Made by a program: the position numbers and the translations under genes. A stretch of 64,000 bases of DNA, taken from positions 7,864,162 to 7,928,161 of the forward strand of contig CM119271.1 in NCBI GenBank assembly GCA_051294375.1, read 5' to 3'. Below are positions 33,771 to 45,272 of the stretch, in pieces (the first letter of the stretch is position 1; each line of letters starts with the position of its first letter). Source of the stretch: Paraspadella gotoi. Lineage: Eukaryota; Chaetognatha. The notes beneath the pieces were generated by a model, which saw only the letters and a program-made list of their open reading frames with translations, was not told the DNA's origin and did not search any database.

Positions 33771-35106
33771 GTATATTTCTTAACCTTTCCATCGTGTATC
33801 CTCATTCGACAGTGCGACTCGCTTCCGCCATTATGGTGAAGGAATCTACGGTAACTCGGCCGGAGAGGAGAGAGTATGGTCCTTAACTGTTCCTCTTCGC
33901 CTTCTCCCCTTTTCCAATTTGCTTGATTAATCGACATTACTTTCTTCCCTTCCCCATACCCTCTGCCTCTCCACCTTCCTCCACTCCATTTGCGAAAAAA
34001 CCTGTCGGACCCTCCGAGACCCTCCTCAGCCACTTCCCCGCTGCTCTCAGGACAAACCTCTGGGGCTTCTATTTTACGTTGTGCTGCATTTTCAAATAAA
34101 TCAGATGGACGTGTCGGTTCTCGAAGCTACTTTTCTCCTCCCTTTCTCGTCCCGTTTCTTAGTTCTTCAGTCATTCAAAAAGTACACACAAAATACGGGA
34201 CCCAAGTATCGTTAAAGCAAAGAACTCTATAGGTGAGACCAGCAAAGACAGTCCCAACAAATTAAGAAGCAATTTCGAAATCGTACAGACAGACAATGAC
34301 AGACGAAACAGGACGACCGTGGGCGAGAAGCGACCGAAATGGGGGATACCGGATCAAATGAAGGGCGGACGATAACGGACGACAGAGCGGAGCGCTGACG
34401 ACGACGGACGACCGAACACGACGAATAAAAAAAGCGCATGATTCACGTTGATTTTATTTGGGTCGGAACCAGCAAGATGTTTCACCAGCGGACGCAGGCA
34501 ATAAAAATTTGCGTCTTTCCAGCTCTCATTTCTCACGATATGCGTCATGGCAAAGTCGACGCTCTGCTAGACAAAATTTCGTAATTGGAAATAACCTGGG
34601 AGTTAAAAAAAGAAAAATCTAAAAACACGAATCGCCATTCGGCCAATTGTAATCGTGAAATTCCGCAAGCACCACAGCAAGAATCGGGAAAAATAAAATG
34701 TTGAACTGAGTGAAAGAAAACAATATAACAATCAATAAATAATTATTAAATAACTGTAGCTTGCGTTAATCGAACGAAACACTTATGTTCTCGTCAAAAA
34801 AGAGTAGTTTAATTTCAACCACCCCGGGAGCTGGAATCAAAAGACTTTAACCTAGCAATTAACCTCGACTCTCTAAAACAATACTGCCCGTTGAGACTCA
34901 ATAACCATAAGGAGCCTTGGCGGTCCGGACATTCAGCGTTCAAGACCAACTGAAGCGCGTGAAGCGTTTAATGAGCAACATTTTCGCTCGAGGTCATCGA
35001 CACGTAATGAAACATAAAACTTGATAGTGAGACAGATGTGTGACGAGCAGAGAGGAGAAAGAGATTAGAGAGTCAGAGACGGAGGAGAGAGAGAGAGAGA
35101 GAGGAG
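33771..35106. other. Unassigned stretch
   Basis: Moderately complex sequence. A minus-strand frame at 34430-34548 starts MTHIVRNESWKDANFYCLRP and looks protein-like, but has no recognisable domain and runs into low-complexity sequence. The stretch ends in a GA tract and a 25-N gap (35107-35131). Confidence 0.35.
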
Positions 35107-35131
35107 NNNNNNNNNNNNNNNNNNNNNNNNN

Positions 35132-38015
35132 CGAGAATTAACAAAACGAATATGACGAATGCAATGACGACAGCAATGAAGTTGACGATGACAACGACAT
35201 GGGTGACAAATTCGACCACGATGACGACAACGCTGACGACAACGATGCCGACGACTTGAACGACAACGACGTTGACAAATACAATGATGACGACGACGCC
35301 GACAAGCGCCGCCCTCCCTCGGAAACTCGATAGGCGGCGACCGACTCGAATCGTCAGGGCGTTTGTTCGGAAGATGATAAATGACAACGAGGGACGCCGT
35401 TCTGTTGCCGTTGTCGTCGTTGTTGTNNNNNNNNNNNNNNNNNNNNNNNNNNNNNNNNNNNNNNNNNNNNNNNNNNNNNNNNNNNNNNNNNNNNNNNNNN
35501 NNNNNNNNNNNNNNNNNNNNNNNNNNNNNNNNNNNNNNNNNNNNNNNNNNNNNNNNNNNNNNNNNNNNNNNNNNNNNNNNNNNNNNNNNNNNNNNNNNNN
35601 NNNNNNNNNNNNNNNNNNNNNNNNNNNNNNNNNNNNNNNNNNNNNNNNNNNNNNNNNNNNNNNNNNNNNNNNNNNNNNNNNNNNNNNNNNNNNNNNNNNN
35701 NNNNNNNNNNNNNNNNNNNNNNNNNNNNNNNNNNNNNNNNNNNNNNNNNNNNNNNNNNNNNNNNNNNNNNNNNNNNNNNNNNNNNNNNNNNTTCTGGGTT
35801 TAACTCGGGCCCTTCCCCGCAACAATAAGACATTAAAGTGCTAAACAAAGTCGATCAAACTTTCAAGAAAAAANNNNNNNNNNNNNNNNNNNNNNNNNNN
35901 NNNNNNNNNNNNNNNNNNNNNNNNNNNNNNNNNNNNNNNNNNNNNNNNNNNNNNNNNNNNNNNNNNNNNNNNNNNNNNNNNNNNNNNNNNNNNNNNNNNN
36001 NNNNNNNNNNNNNNNNNNNNNNNNNNNNNNNNNNNNNNNNNNNNNNNNNNNNNNNNNNNNNNNNNNNNNNNNNNNNNNNNNNNNNNNNNNNNNNNNNNNN
36101 NNNNNNNNNNNNNNNNNNNNNNAAGGTTTTCAAGACGTCGCTCAATTTCTCCAGCGTTCGGACGATCTCGTCAAACGGCGAAACCGGAACTCGACTTCCG
36201 CTTTTCGCGCCTCATGAATTTTATCGGGCGCCACGGAGCGAAATCTTCCGGGCGGCCGTTGTTCGTCNNNNNNNNNNNNNNNNNNNNNNNNNNNNNNNNN
36301 NNNNNNNNNNNNNNNNNNNNNNNNNNNNNNNNNNNNNNNNNNNNNNNNNNNNNNNNNNNNNNNNNNNNNNNNNNNNNNNNNNNNNNNNNNNNNNNNNNNN
36401 NNNNNNNNNNNNNNNNNNNNNNNNNNNNNNNNNNNNNNNNNNNNNNNNNNNNNNNNNNNNNNNNNNNNNNNNNNNNNNNNNNNNNNNNNNNNNNNNNNNN
36501 NNNNNNNNNNNNNNNCGTCGTCTTTCGTCGTCGTTCTTCATTAAAACGATTAACTGTCAAACGGCCATTACTAATAGATTGTCTTCAGTTCGTTAATTTG
36601 TCAAATGTCGAGTCGCTTGACGCGGCTGTTTAGATTTTTTTTTTTGAATGACGCTAGAGTTAAAAAAAAAAAAGCAAGAAAAATCCAAAATGGCCGCCGT
36701 CCTCCTTTTTTACTTTATGTATCGAGAAGAGTGAGAAATTTTCCGAGTCAACGGGAATAGTTGNNNNNNNNNNNNNNNNNNNNNNNNNNNNNNNNNNNNN
36801 NNNNNNNNNNNNNNNNNNNNNNNNNNNNNNNNNNNNNNNNNNNNNNNNNNNNNNNNNNNNNNNNNNNNNNNNNNNNNNNNNNNNNNNNNNNNNNNNNNNN
36901 NNNNNNNNNNNNNNNNNNNNNNNNNNNNNNNNNNNNNNNNNNNNNNNNNNNNNNNNNNNNNNNNNNNNNNNNNNNNNNNNNNNNNNNNNNNNNNGGCCAT
37001 AAGATCTCTCACTCGAAACGAGAGGCACTCGAAAGACTCGGGGACCCCGATCCCGTTTCGGGCTGCGGGGCCTTTAGTGCTACGGGGCTGCGCGGCTGGG
37101 CTCGGGGCGTCGAAGCGTTCAATGGTATTTGTTTCCTGCGCTCGACGGATGCTTGAAGTTTCAGGACGCATCAAAATCTTTTTTTTTTTCGCGACGCATC
37201 TGAGATCGTGTGACGCACAAGAGCCGTGGCGCTTTAAGGTTCTAGAACCCAGAGCGGCTTAAAGCTTGGCACCGGATGGCACCGCCTGGCACCGCTTGGC
37301 ACCNNNNNNNNNNNNNNNNNNNNNNNNNNNNNNNNNNNNNNNNNNNNNNNNNNNNNNNNNNNNNNNNNNNNNNNNNNNNNNNNNNNNNNNNNNNNNNNNN
37401 NNNNNNNNNNNNNNNNNNNNNNNNNNNNNNNNNNNNNNNNNNNNNNNNNNNNNNNNNNNNNNNNNNNNNNNNNNNNNNNNNNNNNNNNNNNNNNNNNNNN
37501 NNNNNNNNNNNNNNNNNNNNNNNNNNNNNNNNNNNNNNNNNNNNNCTCATTAGACATTCTCTTGCCTTCTTTAATCTGTCCCTAAAGAATTTAAACCCTT
37601 CTAGAGGCAAAGTAAAAATTGAAGGAGGAAAATCCATTCTTGGAAAAAAAAAGGAGAGGAAAAAGAAAGGAAAGGAAAAATAAAGGAAAGGGAGAAAGAA
37701 AAAAAGAGCAGAAATTAAGAAGATAATGGAGAAACTGGAATGGACAAACTTGGGCGTGGGAGAGCGAGCAAAAAATGGTGGNNNNNNNNNNNNNNNNNNN
37801 NNNNNNNNNNNNNNNNNNNNNNNNNNNNNNNNNNNNNNNNNNNNNNNNNNNNNNNNNNNNNNNNNNNNNNNNNNNNNNNNNNNNNNNNNNNNNNNNNNNN
37901 NNNNNNNNNNNNNNNNNNNNNNNNNNNNNNNNNNNNNNNNNNNNNNNNNNNNNNNNNNNNNNNNNNNNNNNNNNNNNNNNNNNNNNNNNNNNNNNNNNNN
38001 NNNNNNNNNNNNNNN
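35132..38015. repeat. Locus copy B: clean but gapped
   Basis: The blocks at 35132-35426, 35792-35873, 36123-36267, 36516-36763 match 26470-26780, 27187-27265, 27432-27575 and 28070-28318 in order. The N gaps between them (35427-35791, 35874-36122, 36268-36515, 36764-36994) replace the simple repeats of copy A. Further gaps are at 37304-37545 and 37782-38015. The block 36995-37303 has GC-rich repeats (GGCACCG near 37268-37303). Confidence 0.85.
35152..35331 (+). other. Asp/Asn-rich open frame
   Basis: The plus strand reads DECNDDSNEVDDDNDMGDKF and continues Asp/Asn-rich to DKRRPPSETR and a stop. The same stretch in copy A (26496-26690) is frameshifted. It could be an acidic exon, but it has no start or splice sites I trust. 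It could also be a diverged GAC repeat; the spread of other residues (H, L, V, M, F, Y) makes the exon idea slightly better here than in the other tracts. Confidence 0.3.
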
Positions 38016-39590
38016 TTTTTTAAGGGGAAAACGAGGTAAGTATCTCCGCGATTTTAATGGCGCCGAGATCTCAATGAATATTTATGAGAATATTTCAATT
38101 CGCGATGTCAAAGTAAAACGAACTGGAATCATGACTTCGAAATGAGACAATTTTGAGATTTTAATTTCTTAGGTTTGTTGTGGTTAATTAGACCTTAAGA
38201 AGCCCTATCTGCAGGATCTTAGAAAACATCAAGGTCATCTCTATTGAGTCTTATTTTTTTTCTGATATCGTCCGAACGGTCATATTTGGATTCGTCGTTA
38301 GTATAAGCGCTTTTATTCGAATGCAAGATGGTTGATTCAGTACAATTCAGTACGATATGTTATCTTTATCATCATTTTTGTCATCGTCGTCATCAACTCT
38401 GTCAGTTTCCTAAGCTTCGATTTCGTGAATGCTTTCGATTCTTTATCATCAATCGCAAAATTTTCGGAATAAAATTTGTTATTTCGTCGTGGTCGTCGTC
38501 GTGGTCGTCGTCGTCGTCGTCGTCGTCCTCGTCTTCATCACCAAATCGTCAATTATCTTTTACTAGTCAGTCGCCTTTGTCTTTTTAACTGCGTCACATC
38601 AACTGTGTCTGTAAGAGATAGATTCTTAGAACTATACTAAATGATATTGAGATTTCATCATTCTCATTTGCATATAGTAGTAAATCATTTTAAGTCCAAT
38701 TAATTAATGTTCTGTTTTATTATTAGGCATATTTTTGGATTTTACAATCCTTTTCAATATAGTTTAGTAGTTGTGTAGATTCATACATAATTTTGTGATA
38801 ATTGCATAAGTGATAAGTGATAAGTTGAGAAGTTGAGAAGTTGTGATAAGTTGCATTTCGTCGTCGTAATAGTCGTCGTCGTTGTCNNNNNNNNNNCTAT
38901 TTAGGTAAGTTGTTAAATAAACAAGAGCGGTCCATCCAATGTGTTACGCCGCAGTGACTTTATTAGCCTGTGTATTTATGACACGCGCTGCGTCGGAATA
39001 TTTTTTTTAGTTTTAAGATTTCCTGAAGGCGGCGCAAGCAGTCATTTAGATTTGAGGTTTTGAACTGTCTTAACAAATGAGCAACTAATGATAGGGGTGT
39101 TATGAGCGTTTTTGATGTAAGTGGGACAGACCGACGGAGAGACATACCGACCGACCGACCGAAAAGTAACTTAGAGTTGCTCCGTGGGTACTCGCGGCGC
39201 AACTAAAAATGGCGGAGGGATAACGTAAGTTGTGAAAGGGTGAATAACCAAAGGCGTATTTTGGTGAAGTGTGAAGTTTTCACTGGTGAGTTAACGTTGG
39301 TTCGGAGTTTCTGAGACTTGACTGGTGGAAAATATATCGCGCATGAGTAGAACGACCCTAATACAACATTCGGGAATATTATGCAGTCAGTCGATTATGC
39401 AGTCAATCCATTATACAGTCGATCGTTACCATCGCACCCAGGAGAAAAAGGCGGGAAAAACTCTTTTGGTTCAAACTGGGAGTTCGTTTTAAATGTTTTA
39501 AAATCCCTGTAAAAATTAAATTCATTCGAGAAAAAGAAGTGAAGCTTTCGGACTGGGAGGAAGAGAGATTTAGAATTCAAAAAGCGCAGG
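38016..39590. other. Unassigned stretch with a TCG tract
   Basis: Ordinary sequence with a GTC/GTCG tract (38487-38530), a GATAAGTTGAGAAGTTG repeat (38810-38845), a 10-N gap (38887-38896) and short CAGTCGAT-type repeats (39383-39425). No supported gene. Confidence 0.4.
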
Positions 39591-39607
39591 AAGGATGATG
39601 AAGAGGA

Positions 39608-39672
39608 GAAGAGAGAGAGAGAGAGTAGAAGAGAGAGAGAGAGAGAGAGAGAGAAAGTAGAGATGAAGAGAG

Positions 39673-39711
<39 letters not shown>

Positions 39712-39903
39712 GAGAGAGAGATAAAGAAAAGAAAATTAAAATGCGAAAGATAAGAGAAGTGTTAAGATTCACGGCAGATAGGGACCGTGAATAATAACGC
39801 GCTTAGTTAGAGGAGACCGTTGGAGAGGAACTCGAAGAGAGCGAGAGAGAGAGAGAGCAGAGAGAGAGAGAAGAGAAGAGAGAGGAGAGAGAGAGAGAGA
39901 GAG
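39608..39903. repeat. GA dinucleotide tracts
   Basis: Two interrupted GA runs (39608-39722 and 39836-39903) around a short non-repetitive stretch. Confidence 0.9.
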
Positions 39904-40019
39904 ATTAAGCATCGTGGAAAAATGGTAAAATTTCGCCCTCTCCTTTCCTCCTCTTCCATCCTTCCCGCTCCTCCTTAATTAGCAGGGGCCTTGAGTTTCT
40001 TCTCCGAAGATTTCCGCCG

Positions 40020-40335
40020 CGCGTAAGCCAGAAAAGAAAAACCCAGGCCCTAATAGATCTGCGGCGTGCGTCGGCAAAATGCGTCGGCGTTGCGGTGCGG
40101 GCAAAAGCGGATCGGGCTGCGAATTTTGACGCGTTCAGTAAGATGGGGCATGCGTTGCCGCGTTTGGTGCATCTCTGCTGTATGGCAGCAAGAGTGTGAC
40201 GTACGCTGTCGGGGGTTGTTGCGCACCGTCGGCATTGGCGGTCGCGGCGTGGCGAACGTGTGTTGGCAGGGGGCTGAGCGTCGTCATTGGCATGTTCCGG
40301 TTGGCCGAAATGGTCAGCTGGGTGTGTTTGAACTA
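40020..40335 (-). other. CpG-rich exon-like patch
   Basis: CpG-rich against AT-rich surroundings. On the minus strand an acceptor-like TTTTTTTAG at about 40337 is followed by frames open for 60 to 100 codons (one reads TLSPLPTHVRHAATANADGA). No domain is recognised and the plus strand is open too (40066-40380). It could be a coding exon, or a promoter-type CpG patch. Undecided. Confidence 0.25.
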
Positions 40336-40599
40336 AAAAAACGATTCTTTCTTTCCTCGAGGCGGAAAAACATTTCGCACGAAAGTAAAATTTTCTCTCA
40401 CCTCTTTTCTTGTTCTCATCTCTCTCTCTCTCATCTTGACTCCGTTTGTATTGTCTGTTCTCTAGATCTTTTCTCTTCTCTCTCTCCTCTCTCTCTCTCC
40501 TCTCTCTTCTCATCGTCCCCTTCTCTCTCTCCTCTCTCTCTCTCCCCACGGCAAGCCTCTCGGTGAGCTAGGGGTTTGCAAAAAAAAAAAAAAAACACA

Positions 40600-40900
40600 G
40601 GAGTTTTGAATGAAAATCCCGTACGGGCCGGCATTCGGCGTAAACGGAAGGGTCCGTTTTCTCCTCTGACGCGCGCTTCTTCTGGCGCTTGAACTCTGCG
40701 CGAGTGCTGGGTGTCCGGCTCGTCGGAACTCCGAAAAAGAAACACCGGGGTACGCGCATTTGGAGCGGAATCCAGTCGCGGAGGCTCGGAAAGAGTATAA
40801 GCCGGAGGCGAGAGAGGCGGCGGGGGGCTTTCGGGGGCTGCGGCCGTGCTGCGGCTAGCGCGGTGCGCCGGAACGAGACACGGGATTCATAGGCACCAAC
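40600..40900. other. Second CpG-rich exon-like patch
   Basis: GC-rich with open frames on both strands. The minus frame contains AEFKRQKKRASEEKTDPSVY. There are no convincing splice borders and no known domain. GA/CT tracts flank it on both sides. Confidence 0.25.
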
Positions 40901-41109
40901 GGATAATGGAACAATTGAAGGACAACAAGCGTCCGATGGAAGAACTAGAAATCTCGAGGGAATGAGGCAGGGAGGAGGAGGGGAGGAGGTAAGTGGGTGA
41001 GGAGGAAGAGGAAGCAGGAAAATAAGAGGCATTATATTGATAAGGAGGAAAAAAGAGAGGGAAGATAAAACAGATTTGGAGTAGGTCGTCTTTTCGTAGG
41101 CGGAAGGAA

Positions 41110-41270
41110 GAGAGAGAGAGGCGAGAGAGAAGAGAAGAGAGAGAGATGAGAGAGAGCAGAGAGAGAGAGAGAGAGAAAGAGAAAGAGAGAGAAGAAGAGA
41201 GAGAGAATAGCGAGAAGAGACGAGAGGAGAGGGGAGAGAGCGAGCAGAGTAAGAGAGAGCAAGAGTAAAA
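41110..41270. repeat. GA dinucleotide tract
   Basis: Interrupted GA repeats. Confidence 0.9.
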
Positions 41271-41399
41271 AAAAAACATGAAACTGACGTCCGATTCGCT
41301 CGCATCGTTCGGATGAGTGGAGACGAACGCGTGCGAAACGACGCCGCACGCAGATACACACGCAGTTCGTGCGCGTCGCACGAAATGAACCGCGACTTC

Positions 41400-41939
41400 C
41401 GGTGTCCTCGAGAATAAATCATTCGAGGTCGTGAGGATATAAATTATACACGAAGTTTCTGGAGATAAGCCGTGTACCGCGGCGTGAATTAAAGATAAGT
41501 GGCTGTTTTAAAAAATTGATAAGTAATTTTGCAACTTTCATATGAAACATTTTCGTTTAAAAATGTTCTTCGTGGGATGTATGCCAGGGGTGTTTGATAA
41601 TTTAAAAAGAATTATCATTATCTTATTGCGATTTTATTTTATTATTACAGAGAATGGCGGCAATTGAATCGTTGCGACAAAAATATAATTTTACCGTGAT
41701 ATTGATAAAAATTGCGTTGTTATGCCATACTAGGCCTATTTCGTTGTACCAATCGGGCTACTATGCTATCCTATAATTCACTAGTCCTCAATCATCAAAA
41801 ACCATTAAGTTTCTTTTAAAAAAATTATGGAGTTTTTGACTCTCGATTTCTGAGAAAAGCGGAAAAATGAAAATAATGGGATAGTTAAGGTTGAGATCGT
41901 TGAGTCTTAATTTGATCGTCGACCGAGGGAGCGATTTTC

Positions 41940-41983
<44 letters not shown>

Positions 41984-42773
41984 GAGAGAAGACGAGAGAG
42001 GAGAGAAAGAGAGATGAGTATGAGAGAGACGTAAGGAGAGCTTTGTTCTGCGACATGGCAGCAGCCCCAATTTCCATCCACTTCTCCCGCGGTCCTGCCG
42101 CTACGTTAAGACTGGAGAAGCGCACGGAATTTACTTGTCAGTTAAAACGGAAACTGCCTAGTGAGAGAGAGTAGAGAGAGAAGAGAGATGAGAGCAGAGA
42201 GAGAGAGAGAGAGAGATGAGAGAGAGAGAGAGTATAAGAGAGAGAGTAGAGAGAGATGAGGTAGAAGAATGAGTAACCCAGATTACTACACTTGACGGAT
42301 GCTCCTCTTCCGTCGGGCGGAATATTATAAGTCATCAAAACTCTTCGTGTCATTGTCGTTTACAGCTCTCCTATATAACGACCAGAGACACAGGTATGCC
42401 AAGCTTGAGAGATATACAACGGTTTAGAGAGCAGAATATGAATTAGTTTAGAGAAAGAGAAAGAGATATATCAGGAGATGAATCGACGAAGGTCGTGAGA
42501 GAAAAGAGAAGAAGATGAGATGGCATATGAAGAACAAAAACATAAATGAATAAACAATTATCGCGGAGAAGAAATAAGGACTATATCCATCTCCAATAAG
42601 GAGTTGCTCTTCGTGGGCCCTGGACAGAGAATTTGGAAATGATATATGACATCGAGAATTAATGTTGACAGAAATGAATGAAGGAGAAAGTTGGAGAGGA
42701 CATAGAAATGTGTCGCAGAATCAAAAAAAAAAGATGAGATAAGAGGGGATGGACCATGAAGGAGAGAGAGAGC

Positions 42774-42806
<33 letters not shown>

Positions 42807-43090
42807 CAGAAGAAGAGAGACGAGAGAAGAGAGAGATTGACTGAATAAATAGACGAAGAGCGCCGACGAAGAACGCCATTAATTGCTAATGACGTTAGAG
42901 GTTATCCAATAAGAATAAATTTATCCATATGGCATCTGATTTGCTCCGAAGGCCGCTTCTCTATTACGCTCTCCAGGATGGCAAAAGATTATTGGGGTAT
43001 AGTACAGTAGAGTTCGGGTGTGTCTTGAAATTTTCTTGAGAAGCTAATGTAATACTTGGCTTTGTAACTGAGAAAAGACGTGAGATAATT
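41400..43090. other. Unassigned stretch with GA tracts
   Basis: GA runs at 41941-41980, 42163-42260 and 42762-42835 in otherwise ordinary sequence. No gene supported. Confidence 0.4.
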
Positions 43091-43110
43091 ATTTGTGAAT
43101 GAAGACAAAT

Positions 43111-43117
43111 CTCTCTC

Positions 43118-43172
<55 letters not shown>
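43111..43172. repeat. CT dinucleotide microsatellite
   Basis: About 30 units with one interruption. Confidence 0.95.
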
Positions 43173-43175
<3 letters not shown>

Positions 43176-43439
43176 TTGGAATAACTGATACGTTGATGAT
43201 CAGCCCCTGAGTATTGGTATGAGTTTAGGACGGAGTAAGACCGCACTGCCCCGTACGCCTCAACGTGTGAGTACATACAGTCACTCGTGCGCGCAAAATA
43301 TCTACGTCTTTTTGTTTACAAAGGTTTATATCAACATTAATCTACTCGTTCCTTTACTTTTCATCGTCCAGACATTTAAGTTAAATTTCGAAAAAAATAT
43401 TATATGATGTGACCGCTTCTGCCTCTCTTCATCTCTTTT

Positions 43440-43885
43440 TCTCGCTTCTGAAGTGGTCATCGACCGCTTCTGCCTTCGCTGAATTTCGGTTTTTCTCTAA
43501 GAAATTATTTTTTTCCCCTTTTTATTAGGTATGATTTGGATTGCGTGCAGGTTCTTTGCTTTTTGTACGTTTCTGTCATTACCCTCGACCGTTTCCGTCG
43601 TCAACCATGTCCGCTTCTCCTCTCTCCACTCGACCGCTTCTGCCTTAAATCTCGTCCGCTTCTGCCCCTCCGCTCGACCGCTTCTGTTATTTTCGCACAC
43701 GTTCTCTCTCAGCTTGTGATAAAAAACGCTTTGGGTTTTGATGGGGGAAAAAAAAATCTGAGATGAAAAGATCGAAACGATGGGGATTACGGAGGGGGGA
43801 AGGAAGGGAGAGAGACAGAGAGAGAGGGAGGGAAGAGGGAGAGAGGGAGAGAGACAGAGACAGAGAGATGATCGTGTCTGAGGAG
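43440..43885 (+). repeat. Left arm of a large inverted repeat
   Basis: Its reverse complement matches 44800-45247 over about 430 bp with small differences, including several GACCGCTTCTG words and the run ending GATGATCGTGTC. The repeated CTCGACCGCTTCTGCC motif inside also makes this a minor minisatellite. Confidence 0.9.
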
Positions 43886-44143
43886 TGAAAAGCTAAACAT
43901 CTATGTAGTATACTCCAGCTTTAAAATAAATAATCTTTTAATAACAAAAAGTCTCAAATCAAATCATAATCTCACGGGATTTTTACCGCGAAAACATCAC
44001 ACCAAATTCCAATCAAATCACCACTACCTGTTTGTTCATCAAAAAAAAAAAAAAACCCCAAATTAAAAATCGTTTTTCTCCGCGAAAAAAAAATAATAAG
44101 ATTTCCCTCGCATCTGTGCCACTCGAGTCGCCAGACCGAAAAA

Positions 44144-44290
44144 CTATGGGCGTGAAGGCGGTGGGCGAAGTTGTGGTGTAGACGGGGAGGTTGTGGATCC
44201 GGAAGAGTCTGTGTCGGACACAGTGGGCGTGTCTCGCGTTGCGATTCGGGTCGGTGGCGGTGGTGATTTGGCAGGGGGGACGAATGCAAT
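44144..44290 (-). CDS. Candidate terminal exon, Pro/Ser/Thr-rich C-terminus
   Basis: A CT-tract acceptor (CTCTCTCCAAG/ATT) opens a 48-codon frame ending in a stop. It encodes IAFVPPAKSPPPPTRIATRD then TPTVSDTDSSGSTTSPSTPQ and a Pro/Arg end. The composition is that of a disordered, phosphorylatable tail, as in cytoplasmic ends of receptors. The copy at 46278-46427 keeps the acceptor and the TPTVSDTDSSGS stretch but has frameshifts on either side. No family can be named, and no partner exon was found. It lies upstream of the turtle-like gene on the same strand, so it would end a different gene. Confidence 0.4.
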   Translation of the reverse strand: MAFVPPAKSPPPPTRIATRDTPTVSDTDSSGSTTSPSTPQLRPPPSRP

Positions 44291-44307
44291 CTTGGAGAGA
44301 GAAGAAG

Positions 44308-44366
<59 letters not shown>

Positions 44367-44419
44367 GGCAAAAAAATCAAGATGACGAGAAAGGCGAGAG
44401 ATGGAGTGGGGCTCTTTTT

Positions 44420-44559
44420 CGACGTTGTTGTTGTCGTCGTCGTCGTCGTCTGCGTCGTCGTCCTCTCTCTTTTTCCTCATAATTCCTCCATTCGTCATTC
44501 TAATTTCTTCTCTTCCTTCCTCATTTCCATTCTACTCTACTTATCTTAACTCTCCTCCT

Positions 44560-44591
<32 letters not shown>

Positions 44592-44647
44592 TCTCTTCTC
44601 TCTCTCTCTCTCATGTTCTTCTCCTCCTCTCCCTCTTCCTTCCTTCT

Positions 44648-44686
<39 letters not shown>

Positions 44687-44740
44687 CTTTCTCTCCCTCT
44701 CCATCTCTCTCTCTTCTCATTTGTTTTCTTTTTTTTCACT
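44420..44740. repeat. GTC tract and CT dinucleotide tracts
   Basis: GTCGTCGTC run at 44431-44462 and CT runs at 44565-44720. Confidence 0.9.
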
Positions 44741-44799
44741 CCTGATCGATTAGTTTTTTTTTTTCCCGCCCCCTTCATCTGTCAAAATATCTCGTGTCA

Positions 44800-45247
44800 C
44801 TCCTCAAGACACGATCATCTCTCTGTCTCTGTCTCTCTCGCCTCTCTCCCCTCTTCCCTCCTCCTCTCTCTGTCTCTCTCCTTCCTTCCTCTCCGTAATC
44901 CCATCGTTTCGATCTTTTCACTCAGCAGATTTTTTTTTTCCCCCATCAAACCCAAAGCTTTTTTTATCACAAGCTGAGAGAGAACGTGTGCGAAAAATAA
45001 CAGAAGCGGTCGAGCGGAGGGCAAGCCGCGGGGACGAGATTTAGGGCAGAAGCGGTCGAGTGGAAGAGGAGAAGCGGACATGGTTGACGACGGAAACGGT
45101 CGAGGGTAATTGAACAGAAACGTACAAAAAGCAAAGAATGCACGCAATCCAAATACCAATAAAAAAAAAGGGAAAAAATAAATTTCTTGAGAAAAAACTG
45201 AAATTCAGCGAAGGCAGAAGAGCGGGTCGAATGACCACACTCAGAGG
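44800..45247 (-). repeat. Right arm of a large inverted repeat
   Basis: Inverted copy of 43440-43885. It ends at a 25-N gap (45248-45272). The 910-bp spacer between the arms is itself copied in direct orientation at 46025-46915. Confidence 0.9.
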
Positions 45248-45272
45248 NNNNNNNNNNNNNNNNNNNNNNNNN

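Noticed and set aside
35073-38145. Frames of 100 to 250 codons across the N runs
   Set aside because: They consist mainly of unknown residues.
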